This document shows positions 17,906 to 25,893 of a stretch of DNA of 64,000 bases, in pieces (the stretch's first letter is position 1; each line of letters starts with the position of its first letter). The notes under the pieces were generated by a model, which ran no database searches, had not been told where the DNA came from, and saw only the letters and a list, made by a program, of their open reading frames with translations. A program made the position numbers and the translations under genes. The stretch spans positions 1 through 64,000 of the forward strand of contig JAHJHI010000016.1 in the NCBI GenBank assembly GCA_018824085.1. The letters are read 5' to 3'. The stretch is from Gammaproteobacteria bacterium. GTDB taxonomy: Bacteria; Pseudomonadota; Gammaproteobacteria; Burkholderiales; Rhodocyclaceae.

Positions 17906-19873
17906 TCAGCCTTCCTTGAGCTTTCGATAGAGCGTCGTGCGGCTGATGCCAAGCTCGCGGGCGGTTGCTGCGACGTTGCCGTCGTTGCGCGATAGCGAAT
18001 CGCGTATCGCGCGCAGCGTCAGGCTGTCCAGATCGCAGGGCGCATGTCCGGTCATCCGGATCTCCGCTTCGGGAGCCGTACTTGCGGGCGGGTTGCCAAG
18101 TTCGTCCAGGAAGTCGTCCGGCAGATGGCTGCGGTGGATGCAGCCATCGTCCGCGGCCATCACGCCAGCCGTGCGCAGGAGGTTCGAAAGCTGGCGCATG
18201 TTGCCGGGCCAGGGGTGGTTTTCAAACAGCGCAATGACCTCTTCGTCGATCCCGAGCGAACGCGGGATCGACGCTTCGCCAGCCAGTATGCGGTGAACCA
18301 GTGCGCGCAGGTCGCTGCGCTCACGCAGCGGCGGCAGCATGACGGTCAAGCCGTTCAAACGGTAGTAAAGGTCGGCGCGAAAGCTGCCTTGTGCCACCAG
18401 ATCGCGCAGTTTCCGGTGAGTGGCGCAGATGATGGACAGATCGACCGGCGACGCACGTCCGCTGCCGAGCGGTACCACGGTGCGTTCCTGAAGCACGCGC
18501 AACAGGCGCGCCTGCAGCGCGAGCGGCATGTCGCCGATTTCGTCCAGAAAGAGTGTTCCGCCGTCGGCCTGCATGATGCGACCCGGGTAACCCTTGCGCC
18601 GCGCGCCGGTGAAGGCGCCTTCTTCATAGCCGAACAATTCGGATTCGATCAGACCGTCCGGAATTGCTGCGCAATTCACCGCGACAAAGGACTGGTCGCG
18701 ACGCGGGCCTTCGTCGTGAATGGCTCGCGCAAGCAACTCCTTGCCGGTGCCGGTCTCTCCCTGGATGAGTACCGGTATGTCCCGCCCGAGTACGCGTTTG
18801 ACCTTGTCGACCACGGCGTCCATCGATGCGTCTCCGGTGCTCAGCCGCTCCAGGCCGCCCAGCGTCGATCCGGCGGGATGCCCCGTGGCGGACGTGGTGC
18901 GATCACCGCGATGGGCTTCCATGCTGATGACACGTGCCGGCGCGCGACTTTGCTTTCCGGCCTGCGGCCGACCGAAAAGCGTACGTCCGCCGAACAGCCG
19001 CAGGTCGATCATGTCGGTGCCACGCAGCAGCGGGTCGTACAGCGCGCTGAGCGGTTTGTCGAACATCGACGAGAATGTGTGCGTCAGCAATTCCGCGTGG
19101 CTGCGGCCGATCAACCTGCACGCGCTCCTGTTCGCCGACAGTACCCGACCGTCGTGATCGAACGCGAGCAAGGCCTCGAATACGGTGCCGATCAATTCCT
19201 GCTGGACGTGGCAGTGCAACAGAAAACCGTCAGGAAATGCGCTTGAAAACAGTTGGTTTTCAATGGTCTGGACGGCCAGGTTGATGAGGGCAAGACTATG
19301 GTGCGACGGATTGCGTGAATCACCGGTCACGTCGAGCACGCCCAGCATGCGGCTGCACGGATCGAAGATCGGCGAGGCGGAGCACGTCAGGAAGTGATTT
19401 GCCGAAAAGAAGTGCTGCGAGCCGTGCACGGACACCGGCACCTTTTCCACGAGGGCAGTGCCGATGGCATTCGTACCTTTGCTCTCTTCCGACCACTCGA
19501 CACCGGGCGACAACGCAACCTTGGACGCCCGGTCCAGGAAATTCTGGTCGCCGACCGAGTGCAGGATGAAGCCCGATGCGTTGGTCAGCACGATCATGCT
19601 GCCGGAACGAGCGATCTGCGCGTACAGGCCGTTCATCACCGGCGCGGCGTGTTTGAGCAGCGATTCGTTGCGTTCGCGTTCGGTCAGCAGGACGTCGCGG
19701 CGTGCGCGCTCCACTTCGCGACGGCAGCTGTCCGCCTCCAGTCCGTGGCCGATGCAGCGACTCCAGGATGTTTCGATCAGGGTGGGCAGGACGCCGGACG
19801 GTATTTCGCCGGCGTTGCGCAGTGTTTCGTGTGCCAGCTCGCTGCGAGCGAGTTCGGCGGGCGTCATTTCCAT
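17906..19873 (-). CDS. Sigma-54-dependent Fis-family activator, AcoR type
   Basis: A 655-residue transcription activator. An N-terminal GAF-like sensor (about residues 65-210) is followed by a PAS-like segment (LLAFDHDGRVLSANRSA). Then comes the AAA+ domain with Walker A GETGTGKE, the sigma-54 contact loop GAFTGA and LFLDEIGDMP as Walker B. The C-terminal Fis-type helix-turn-helix ends in GNVAATARELGISRTTLYRK. AcoR relatives respond to small alcohols, ketones or aldehydes. AGGAGG precedes ATG 19873; an in-frame ATG at 19915 is less well placed. Its position among sigma-54-type promoters makes it the likely regulator of the island. Confidence 0.94.
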   Translation of the reverse strand: MEMTPAELARSELAHETLRNAGEIPSGVLPTLIETSWSRCIGHGLEADSCRREVERARRDVLLTERERNESLLKHAAPVMNGLYAQIARSGSMIVLTNASGFILHSVGDQNFLDRASKVALSPGVEWSEESKGTNAIGTALVEKVPVSVHGSQHFFSANHFLTCSASPIFDPCSRMLGVLDVTGDSRNPSHHSLALINLAVQTIENQLFSSAFPDGFLLHCHVQQELIGTVFEALLAFDHDGRVLSANRSACRLIGRSHAELLTHTFSSMFDKPLSALYDPLLRGTDMIDLRLFGGRTLFGRPQAGKQSRAPARVISMEAHRGDRTTSATGHPAGSTLGGLERLSTGDASMDAVVDKVKRVLGRDIPVLIQGETGTGKELLARAIHDEGPRRDQSFVAVNCAAIPDGLIESELFGYEEGAFTGARRKGYPGRIMQADGGTLFLDEIGDMPLALQARLLRVLQERTVVPLGSGRASPVDLSIICATHRKLRDLVAQGSFRADLYYRLNGLTVMLPPLRERSDLRALVHRILAGEASIPRSLGIDEEVIALFENHPWPGNMRQLSNLLRTAGVMAADDGCIHRSHLPDDFLDELGNPPASTAPEAEIRMTGHAPCDLDSLTLRAIRDSLSRNDGNVAATARELGISRTTLYRKLKEG

Positions 19874-20018
19874 CGTCTCCTCCGTACCCGTTTCCGGGGC
19901 GCGATGGCCGGTCATGCCGGCTCTTGCGTCTGATACAGCGGGTCTCAGTTCATGTCCGGACCCCGGGTCAGTTCGATACTACGGCTTTATAACTGGATTC
20001 GCCTAATGCTGCTACAGA

Positions 20019-20036
20019 TGTATCACTGGTGCGACA
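20019..20036. promoter_or_regulatory. Dyad between the activator gene and the c-550 gene
   Basis: TGTATCAC-TG-GTGCGACA has perfectly symmetric half-sites TGTnnCAC / GTGnnACA. It matches the dyads at 13772-13811 but with a two-base centre. It lies only about 20 bp upstream of the adjacent -24 element and 146 bp upstream of the divergent activator gene, so it could serve either. Confidence 0.5.
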
Positions 20037-20040
20037 CTTG

Positions 20041-20056
20041 TGGCACGAAACATGCG
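20041..20056 (+). promoter_or_regulatory. Probable sigma-54 promoter of the cytochrome c-550 gene
   Basis: TGGCACGAAACATGCG has a perfect -24 box (TGGCACG) and ATGC in place of TTGC at the right spacing, so the essential GG and GC are kept. The ATG of the cytochrome gene lies 54 bases downstream. Confidence 0.5.
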
Positions 20057-20109
20057 TGTCAGTTCGCCCGCAAGCTGTCTTGCAGTAACCGAAAAATCAT
20101 GGAGGAGTT

Positions 20110-20544
20110 ATGAGAGCAGTGACAACAACTTTGAAGGTATCGGCTGTCGTGGGGGCGATGATGGCGCTGAGCGGCGTCATTCCGGTGCAGGCGCACGGCG
20201 ACGTGACGCCGCAGGCGGTCGATGTCAGCACGCTGCCGGTACTCGGCGAGGAAACGAAGAAGGAGAACCCTTACCGCGGCAACGCGGAAGCTGTTCGTAT
20301 CGGTACGTCAGCCTATAACCAGAACTGTGCGCGCTGCCACGGCCTTGAAGCGGTGAGCGGCGGTATCGCACCGGATCTGCGCATGCTGCCACCGGACGCC
20401 GAGACCGACGAGTACTTCATCAACACGGTCCGCCACGGCCGCGTGCGCAATGGCGCTGTCTATATGCCGCCGTTCGAAGCCGTGCTTCAGCAGGAAGCGA
20501 TCTGGGCCATCCGCAGCTACCTCGATACCCGTCATGAAGAGTGA
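20110..20544 (+). CDS. pedF: Cytochrome c-550 PedF family, electron acceptor of quinoprotein dehydrogenases
   Basis: A 144-residue exported cytochrome with signal peptide (to VQA, about residue 28), the start HGDVTPQAVD of the mature protein and heme site CARCH at 73-77. The C-terminal PPFEAVLQQEAIWAIRSYL carries the likely axial Met region. PedF accepts electrons from PQQ ethanol dehydrogenases in pseudomonads. GGAGGAG lies just before the ATG. The stop overlaps the binding-protein gene by 11 bases. Confidence 0.9.
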   Translation: MRAVTTTLKVSAVVGAMMALSGVIPVQAHGDVTPQAVDVSTLPVLGEETKKENPYRGNAEAVRIGTSAYNQNCARCHGLEAVSGGIAPDLRMLPPDAETDEYFINTVRHGRVRNGAVYMPPFEAVLQQEAIWAIRSYLDTRHEE

Positions 20545-21382
20545 TCACCTCCGGCAGCGTCGGACCCTCCTGTTGAGCGGTGTCTGTCTGGCGATGTTCG
20601 GTCTGTCCGCAAGGGCAGACAACGAAGAAGGTGTCTGGGCGGGCATCCAGAAGAGCGGGGTGCTGAAGGTCGCGTTCTACAAGGATTTCGCGCCCTTCTC
20701 CAATGACGGCAAGGGCGTCGATGTAGACATTGCGGAAGCGCTGGCGGCACGCATGGGCTTGAAGATGTCGCCGCTGTTCTTCGATGCCGATGAAAGCATG
20801 GACGACGATCTGCGCAACATGGTCTGGAAGGGGCATTACATGGGCTATGGCCCTGCGGATCTGATGATCCATGTGCCGATCGACCGGGATTACATGGTGC
20901 GTCAGGACAAGGTCGAATTCCTTGCGCCCTACCATCGCGAGCGCTACGCAGTGGCTTACGACAAGCGCAAGCTGAGCGATCTGGAAACCATGGCGCCGTT
21001 CGAGAAGGAGCCGTTCGGCGTCGTGGCGGATACCCTGCCGGATTCGCTGATGCTGTCTGCCGATGGTGGCCGGTATCGTGCGCAGATCCGTCACTACAAA
21101 TCGCTGGATGATGCCGCGGCGGCATTGCGGTCTGGCGAGGTTGTGGGGGTGATGGCCTTGCAGGGCGAGCTTGAAGGCGCGGTGCAGGGTGATGCAAACT
21201 TTGCTGTCGTGCCGCCCCCGCTGGCGCTGCTCAATCGTCGGCAGTGGCCGCTGGGTGTTGCCATCCGCAAGGGTGAGCAGCAACTCGGGCGCGCCATCAT
21301 GGCGGCCATGAACGCACTGATCGCCGAAGGCGAGGTTGAGCGCATCATGGCGCGCGGACATGTCGTCTGGCGCGCTCCGTGA
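20534..21382 (+). CDS. Quinoprotein dehydrogenase-associated periplasmic substrate-binding protein (MxaJ/XoxJ-like)
   Basis: A 282-residue solute-binding-protein fold with an N-terminal export signal (ending near SARA-DNE, about residue 34). The order is typical: VLKVAFYKDFAPFSNDGKGVDVDIAEALA at the start, an AFIM-like VIDRDYMV region in the middle and a C-terminal lobe. Such proteins occur beside PQQ dehydrogenases without ABC transporter partners and are thought to help assemble or activate the enzyme. It begins inside the pedF coding end, so the two are co-translated. Confidence 0.87.
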   Translation: MKSDHLRQRRTLLLSGVCLAMFGLSARADNEEGVWAGIQKSGVLKVAFYKDFAPFSNDGKGVDVDIAEALAARMGLKMSPLFFDADESMDDDLRNMVWKGHYMGYGPADLMIHVPIDRDYMVRQDKVEFLAPYHRERYAVAYDKRKLSDLETMAPFEKEPFGVVADTLPDSLMLSADGGRYRAQIRHYKSLDDAAAALRSGEVVGVMALQGELEGAVQGDANFAVVPPPLALLNRRQWPLGVAIRKGEQQLGRAIMAAMNALIAEGEVERIMARGHVVWRAP

Positions 21383-21417
21383 GTGTTCAGGTGTCCAGTT
21401 TCTGGACACCTGAACAC
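21383..21417. promoter_or_regulatory. Perfect 35-bp palindrome (operator or hairpin)
   Basis: GTGTTCAGGTGTCCAG (21383-21398) and its exact reverse complement (21102 style arm at 21402-21417) flank the loop TTT. The left arm starts immediately after the stop codon of the binding-protein gene. There is no T-run, so intrinsic termination is unlikely; an operator for the aor operon or an mRNA end-stabilising hairpin is possible. Confidence 0.75.
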
Positions 21418-21575
21418 CTGCTGTTCAAATATCCCGCCATCGGCCTGCAAAACGGCACTTCCGCGAAAATCCGGGCGCTAAAATATGAAGTGTTTTTCAT
21501 AGCACGTTGCGATGCTGCGCCAAGGTGCAGGTCGCGAACCAGTGTCACGCCCAGAACGTGGAGGAGCGAATCAAC

Positions 21576-22046
21576 ATGCAGAAGTCACTACACATCGATC
21601 CCTCGAAATGCACCAGTTGCCTGCAGTGCGAGATGGCCTGTTCGTTCGAGAACTACGGTGTTTTCAATAACTCGCTGTCACGCATCAAGGTGTTTGACTT
21701 CCATCATTCCGGCGCCAAGGTTCCCTATACCTGTACGCAGTGCGACGAAGCCTGGTGCATGCACGCCTGTCCGGTCGAGGCGATCAAGCTCGACAAGGAC
21801 AATGGTGCGAAGGTCGTTCTGGAGGACGTATGCGTGGGTTGCAAGGTCTGCACGATCGCCTGTCCGTTCGGTACGGTGAATTACGTGGCTGAGACCGGCA
21901 AGGTCCAGAAATGTGATCTGTGTGGCGGCGACCCCGCCTGTGCCGAGGCATGCCCGACGGGTGCCATCACCTATGTGGACGCCAACTGGACCGGGCTGGA
22001 GCGCATGCGCCAGTGGGCGGACAAGCTTGGCAACCAGACCGCTTGA
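21576..22046 (+). CDS. aorA: AOR electron-transfer subunit, four [4Fe-4S] clusters (AorA)
   Basis: A 156-residue ferredoxin-like protein with sixteen cysteines in four groups: CTSCLQCEMAC (Cys12-22), CTQCDEAWCMHAC, CVGCKVCTIAC and CDLCGGDPACAEAC. In Aromatoleum aromaticum the equivalent subunit forms a chain of clusters that links the tungsten subunit to the FAD subunit. No signal peptide is present, so it acts in the cytoplasm. GGAGGAG precedes the ATG. It is the first gene of the aor operon. Confidence 0.93.
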   Translation: MQKSLHIDPSKCTSCLQCEMACSFENYGVFNNSLSRIKVFDFHHSGAKVPYTCTQCDEAWCMHACPVEAIKLDKDNGAKVVLEDVCVGCKVCTIACPFGTVNYVAETGKVQKCDLCGGDPACAEACPTGAITYVDANWTGLERMRQWADKLGNQTA

Positions 22047-22067
22047 TCGATCGGGAGGAATACTGAC

Positions 22068-23915
22068 ATGGCATGGACCCGCAAAATTCTGCGTGTGAAT
22101 CTGACCGATCGCACCTGCAAGAGCGAACCGCTCAATATGGACTGGGCGCGCGACTATCTGGGTCAGCGTGGCCTGGCGACGAAGTATCTGGTTTCGGAGA
22201 TCGACCCGAAGGTTGATCCGCTTGCACCCGAGAACAAGATCATCTGGGCCACCGGGCCGTTGACCGGAACGATGGCATCGACCGGGGGGCGCTACTCCGT
22301 CGTGACGAAGGGACCGCTGACCGGCGCCATCGCCTGTTCGAATTCCGGTGGTTACTTCGGCGCCGAGCTGAAGTTCGCAGGCTGGGACATGGTGATCATC
22401 GAGGGCCGTGCGTCGAGCCCGGTCTATCTGTCCATCGAGAACGACAAGGCCGAGTTGCGCGATGCGTCCCATCTGTGGGGCAAGACTGTCTGGGAAACGG
22501 AGGGGCAGATCAAGTCCGAACATCAGGATCCGCAGGTGAGGGTGTCCTGTATCGGGCGCACCGGCGAGAATGGCGTGCTCTATGCCGCAATCGTCAATGA
22601 CCTGCACCGTGCGGCAGGGCGTTCGGGTGTCGGTGCAGTTGCGGGTTCGAAGAACCTGAAGGCGATCGCGGTACGCGGCACGCTCGGTGTGGGTAACATC
22701 GCAAATCCGAAGGAATTCATGAAGGTCACCTTCGAGAAGAAGAAGATCCTCAAGGAGAACGCGGTCACCGGGCAGGGCCTGCCGACCTATGGCACGCAGG
22801 TGCTGATGAACGTCATCAACGAGATCGGTGCGATGCCGACGCGCAACCACCAGGACGTGCAGTTCGAGGGCGCGCGCAAGATTTCGGCAGAGGCCATGCA
22901 CGAGCCGCGCGAATCCGACGGCAAGGCGCAGCTGATCAACAATCAGGCCTGTTTCGGCTGCACCATCGCGTGCGGCCGCATTTCCAAGATCGACGAAACG
23001 CACTACACCGTCGTGAACAGCCCGAAGTACTGGGGCGCGTCGGGCGGTCTCGAGTACGAGGCGGCGTGGGCGCTTGGATGTGCCAATGGCGTCGACGATC
23101 TGGAAGCGCTGCAGTACGCGACAATGCTGTGCAACGAGGACGGCTTCGATCCGATTTCGTTCGGCGCGACCATCGGAGCGGTGATGGAGCTGTACGAAAT
23201 GGGCGTGCTGACCAAGGAAGAGGTTGGTATCGAGGCGCCATTCGGTTCGGCCAAGGCGCTTACCTATCTCACGGAAATCACGGCGCGCAGCGAAGGTTTC
23301 GGCAAGATCATCGGTCTCGGTTCGAAGCGTCTGTGCGAGAAGTACGGCCATCCGGAACTGTCCATGTCCGTCAAGGGCCAGGAATTCCCGGCGTACGACG
23401 CGCGTGGTGTCCAGGGGATGGGACTGACCTACGCCACGTCGAACCGGGGGGCCTGTCACCTGCGTTCGTACACGATTTCGTCGGAAGTGCTCGGCATTCC
23501 GGTCAAGACCGATCCGCTGACGACCGAAGGCAAGCCGGCGCTCGTGAAGGCGTTCCAGGATGCGACCGCGGTCGTGGATTCGTCGGGCCTGTGCGTGTTC
23601 ACGACCTTCGCCTGGGCGCTGTCAGACATTCAGCCGCAGATTCAGGCCGCCTGTGAAGGTGACTGGTCGATGGAGCGACTTGATCTCATGGGCGAGCGCA
23701 TCTGGAACATGGAGCGCCAGTTCAACAATGCGGCCGGTTTCACGCGCAAGGACGATGACCTGCCCAAACGTCTGAAGACGGAGGCGGCCAAGGTCGGTCC
23801 GGCCAAGGGACTTGTGTCCGGTATCGACAAGATGATTCCTGAGTACTACGACCTGCGCGGCTGGGACCAGGAAGGTCGTCCGACCGAAGATACGCTGTCG
23901 CGGCTGGGCCTTTGA
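22068..23915 (+). CDS. aorB: Aldehyde:ferredoxin oxidoreductase, tungsten subunit (AorB)
   Basis: A 615-residue enzyme that oxidises aldehydes to carboxylic acids at a tungsten bis-pyranopterin centre. Family blocks are visible: RVNLTDRTC at the N-terminus, GTMASTGGRYSVVTKGPLTG, the cluster motif Cys295-x2-Cys298-x3-Cys302 in ACFGCTIACG, and the late SSGLCVF that supplies the fourth cluster cysteine. The length is usual for AOR. GGGAGGAAT precedes the ATG, 21 bases after aorA. It could in principle act on other aldehydes; context suggests products of the alcohol dehydrogenases. Confidence 0.95.
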   Translation: MAWTRKILRVNLTDRTCKSEPLNMDWARDYLGQRGLATKYLVSEIDPKVDPLAPENKIIWATGPLTGTMASTGGRYSVVTKGPLTGAIACSNSGGYFGAELKFAGWDMVIIEGRASSPVYLSIENDKAELRDASHLWGKTVWETEGQIKSEHQDPQVRVSCIGRTGENGVLYAAIVNDLHRAAGRSGVGAVAGSKNLKAIAVRGTLGVGNIANPKEFMKVTFEKKKILKENAVTGQGLPTYGTQVLMNVINEIGAMPTRNHQDVQFEGARKISAEAMHEPRESDGKAQLINNQACFGCTIACGRISKIDETHYTVVNSPKYWGASGGLEYEAAWALGCANGVDDLEALQYATMLCNEDGFDPISFGATIGAVMELYEMGVLTKEEVGIEAPFGSAKALTYLTEITARSEGFGKIIGLGSKRLCEKYGHPELSMSVKGQEFPAYDARGVQGMGLTYATSNRGACHLRSYTISSEVLGIPVKTDPLTTEGKPALVKAFQDATAVVDSSGLCVFTTFAWALSDIQPQIQAACEGDWSMERLDLMGERIWNMERQFNNAAGFTRKDDDLPKRLKTEAAKVGPAKGLVSGIDKMIPEYYDLRGWDQEGRPTEDTLSRLGL

Positions 23916-23934
23916 GCGGGCCGTATGCTTGACC

Positions 23935-23960
23935 GCGCCGCGCCCTTCGGGGCGCGGCGC
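23935..23960 (+). promoter_or_regulatory. Intercistronic hairpin with UUCG tetraloop between aorB and aorC
   Basis: GCGCCGCGCCC (23935-23945), loop TTCG and GGGCGCGGCGC (23950-23960) form an 11-bp perfect, almost all-GC stem closed by a C-G pair, the especially stable cUUCGg form. No T-run follows. It lies 18 bases before the aorC ATG. Confidence 0.85.
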
Positions 23961-23978
23961 ATTTCAAGAGGAAGATCC

Positions 23979-25250
23979 ATGAAACACGTGATTATCGGCA
24001 ATGGTCCTGCCGGCGTTGTCGCCGCCGAGGCATTGCGCCGCGCCGATGCCTCGGCCGACATCGTCATGATCGGCGACGAGCCCGAACCGCCATACTCCCG
24101 CATGGCGATTCCCTATCTGCTGGTCGGCAATATCGAAGAAAAGGGCACTTGGCTGCGCAAGACCGACGGCCACTTTGCGTCCTTGCGCATCCGCGAGGTG
24201 ACCGGTCGCGCGAAGTCGGTCGATACCGCCGCGCGCAATGTGCGGATGGATGACGGGACGGTGCTGCCGTACGACCGCCTGTTGATTTGCACCGGTTCCC
24301 ATCCCCTGCGCCTGCCGGTGCCGGGCATCGATCTGCCCAATGTGCATAGCTGCTGGACGCTGGAGGACGCGCGGCACATTGCGGCAAAGGCGAAATCCGG
24401 TGCGCGCGTGCTGCAGATCGGCGCCGGTTTCATCGGCTGCATCATCATGGAGGCGCTGGCCTCACGCGGCGTCAAGCTCGACATCGTGGAGATGGGCGAC
24501 CGCATGGTGCCGCGCATGATGACGTCGAAGGCCGGCGGCATGATTGCGCGATGGGTCGAGGCCAAGGGCGTGAACGTGCATACCGATGCGCGCGTGACTT
24601 CCATCCGCCAGGATGGCGAAGCGCTGGTGGCCACACTGGGCGACGGAACGGAAGTCGTCGCGGACCTGATCATCGCCGCGGCAGGCGTCAAGCCGAACAC
24701 GGCCTTCCTGCAGGGCAGCGGCATTGCCTGCGAAACAGGTGTGCTGATCGACGAGCGCTGTGAAACCAGTGTGCCGGGTGTCTTTGCGGCCGGTGACGTG
24801 GCCGAGGCTGTTGATTTCTCCACCGGCAAGCGGCTGGTGAATGCGATTCAGCCGAATGCGGTGGATCAGGGGCGTGTGGCGGCGCTGAACATGGCCGGCC
24901 GCACGACCCGCTCGCAAGGCACGCTGGCTATCAACGTGCTCGATACGCTGGGTCTCATTTCCGCGTCGTTCGGGCAGTGGTGGGGGGCCGAAGGGGGCGA
25001 TTCGGTCGAGCGCATCGACGAAAGGAACTTCCGCTATATCAGTCTGCAGTTTCTGGGTGATGTGCTGGTGGGCGCAACGTCGATCGGGCTGACCGATCAC
25101 GTGGGTGTCCTGCGTGGCCTGATCCAGACGCGCACGCCGCTCGGGGTCTGGAAGCAACTGCTCACGCATGATCCGATGCGGGTCATGGAGGCCTATCTTG
25201 CGACCGCCCAGGCACAGAGCACGGCCCCTGTTGCCGAGGCCATTCATTGA
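23979..25250 (+). CDS. aorC: AOR FAD-binding NAD oxidoreductase subunit (AorC)
   Basis: A 423-residue flavoprotein of the pyridine nucleotide-disulfide oxidoreductase fold. The N-terminal FAD site is VIIGNGPAGVVAAEAL, the NAD site LQIGAGFIGCIIMEA, and the second FAD motif VFAAGDVAEAVD. It lacks a redox-active cysteine pair. In A. aromaticum this subunit lets AOR reduce NAD. The ATG at 23979 has AAGAGGAAG upstream; an in-frame ATG at 23925 would run through the hairpin and was not used. Confidence 0.92.
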   Translation: MKHVIIGNGPAGVVAAEALRRADASADIVMIGDEPEPPYSRMAIPYLLVGNIEEKGTWLRKTDGHFASLRIREVTGRAKSVDTAARNVRMDDGTVLPYDRLLICTGSHPLRLPVPGIDLPNVHSCWTLEDARHIAAKAKSGARVLQIGAGFIGCIIMEALASRGVKLDIVEMGDRMVPRMMTSKAGGMIARWVEAKGVNVHTDARVTSIRQDGEALVATLGDGTEVVADLIIAAAGVKPNTAFLQGSGIACETGVLIDERCETSVPGVFAAGDVAEAVDFSTGKRLVNAIQPNAVDQGRVAALNMAGRTTRSQGTLAINVLDTLGLISASFGQWWGAEGGDSVERIDERNFRYISLQFLGDVLVGATSIGLTDHVGVLRGLIQTRTPLGVWKQLLTHDPMRVMEAYLATAQAQSTAPVAEAIH

Positions 25251-25252
25251 CG

Positions 25253-25813
25253 ATGCGCATCACGCTGAAGCTCTACGCGTCGCTGTCCGACTATCTGCCA
25301 GATGACGCGAAGCGGACCAACGAATGGCCGATGGAGCTCGCCGAGGGGACGACCGTTGGCGAGCTGATCGCGAGCCGGCAACTGCCGTCGCGCCTCGTGC
25401 ATCTGGTGCTCGTCAACGGGCATTACATCGCGCCGGCCGGCCGCGACAGCAGGGCGCTTGTTGCGGGCGATGTGCTGGCCATCTGGCCGCCGGTGGCCGG
25501 GGGGATGAGCACCGCCTTTCCGTTGACGCCGATCGAGCTCGCCGCAGGGCGTGTGGTGCGCATGATGAGCATCGGGCAGGACGAGTTTTTCCGCATGCTT
25601 CCGGGCGCCGTAGATCTGCCCCTGATGCATCAGGGCGACGGCGCCCGCGGTCGAGGCTGGACGCTTGAAGCAAGCGTCCAGCCCTCGCTCAACATCGCGT
25701 TGCTGAGCCTGCCGCAACTGCGCGTACAGATTGATTTTCCCGCCCGTGATCCGGCGCACATGCATGCTTTCATGGCGACGTTTGATCGCCATTTCCAGCG
25801 CGGTGGCGGCTGA
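25253..25813 (+). CDS. MoaD/ThiS-like protein fused to an unrecognised C-terminal domain (AorD-like)
   Basis: A 186-residue protein. Residues 1-84 are a ubiquitin-like sulfur carrier (ITLKLYASLSDYLP, VGELIASRQLP, ALVAGDVLAIWPPVAGG), the kind that makes molybdopterin or tungstopterin. A normal MoaD would stop at this Gly-Gly. Here the frame continues directly with Met and about 100 further residues that I do not recognise, ending in RGGG. It is coupled to aorC (start three bases after its stop; TTG 25247 is an alternative start). It probably serves the AOR cofactor. Confidence 0.8.
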   Translation: MRITLKLYASLSDYLPDDAKRTNEWPMELAEGTTVGELIASRQLPSRLVHLVLVNGHYIAPAGRDSRALVAGDVLAIWPPVAGGMSTAFPLTPIELAAGRVVRMMSIGQDEFFRMLPGAVDLPLMHQGDGARGRGWTLEASVQPSLNIALLSLPQLRVQIDFPARDPAHMHAFMATFDRHFQRGGG

Positions 25814-25893
25814 AGTTTCGGCCTGACGGGGCCCTGCTGACGGAAAATTCGTCGCCCGGCTCGCCCTCGGCGGGCCTCTCGGGTTACTATTCG

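Noticed and set aside
21678-23459. 593-codon minus-strand frame opposite aorA and aorB
   Set aside because: Crosses two real genes and has shadow-like composition.
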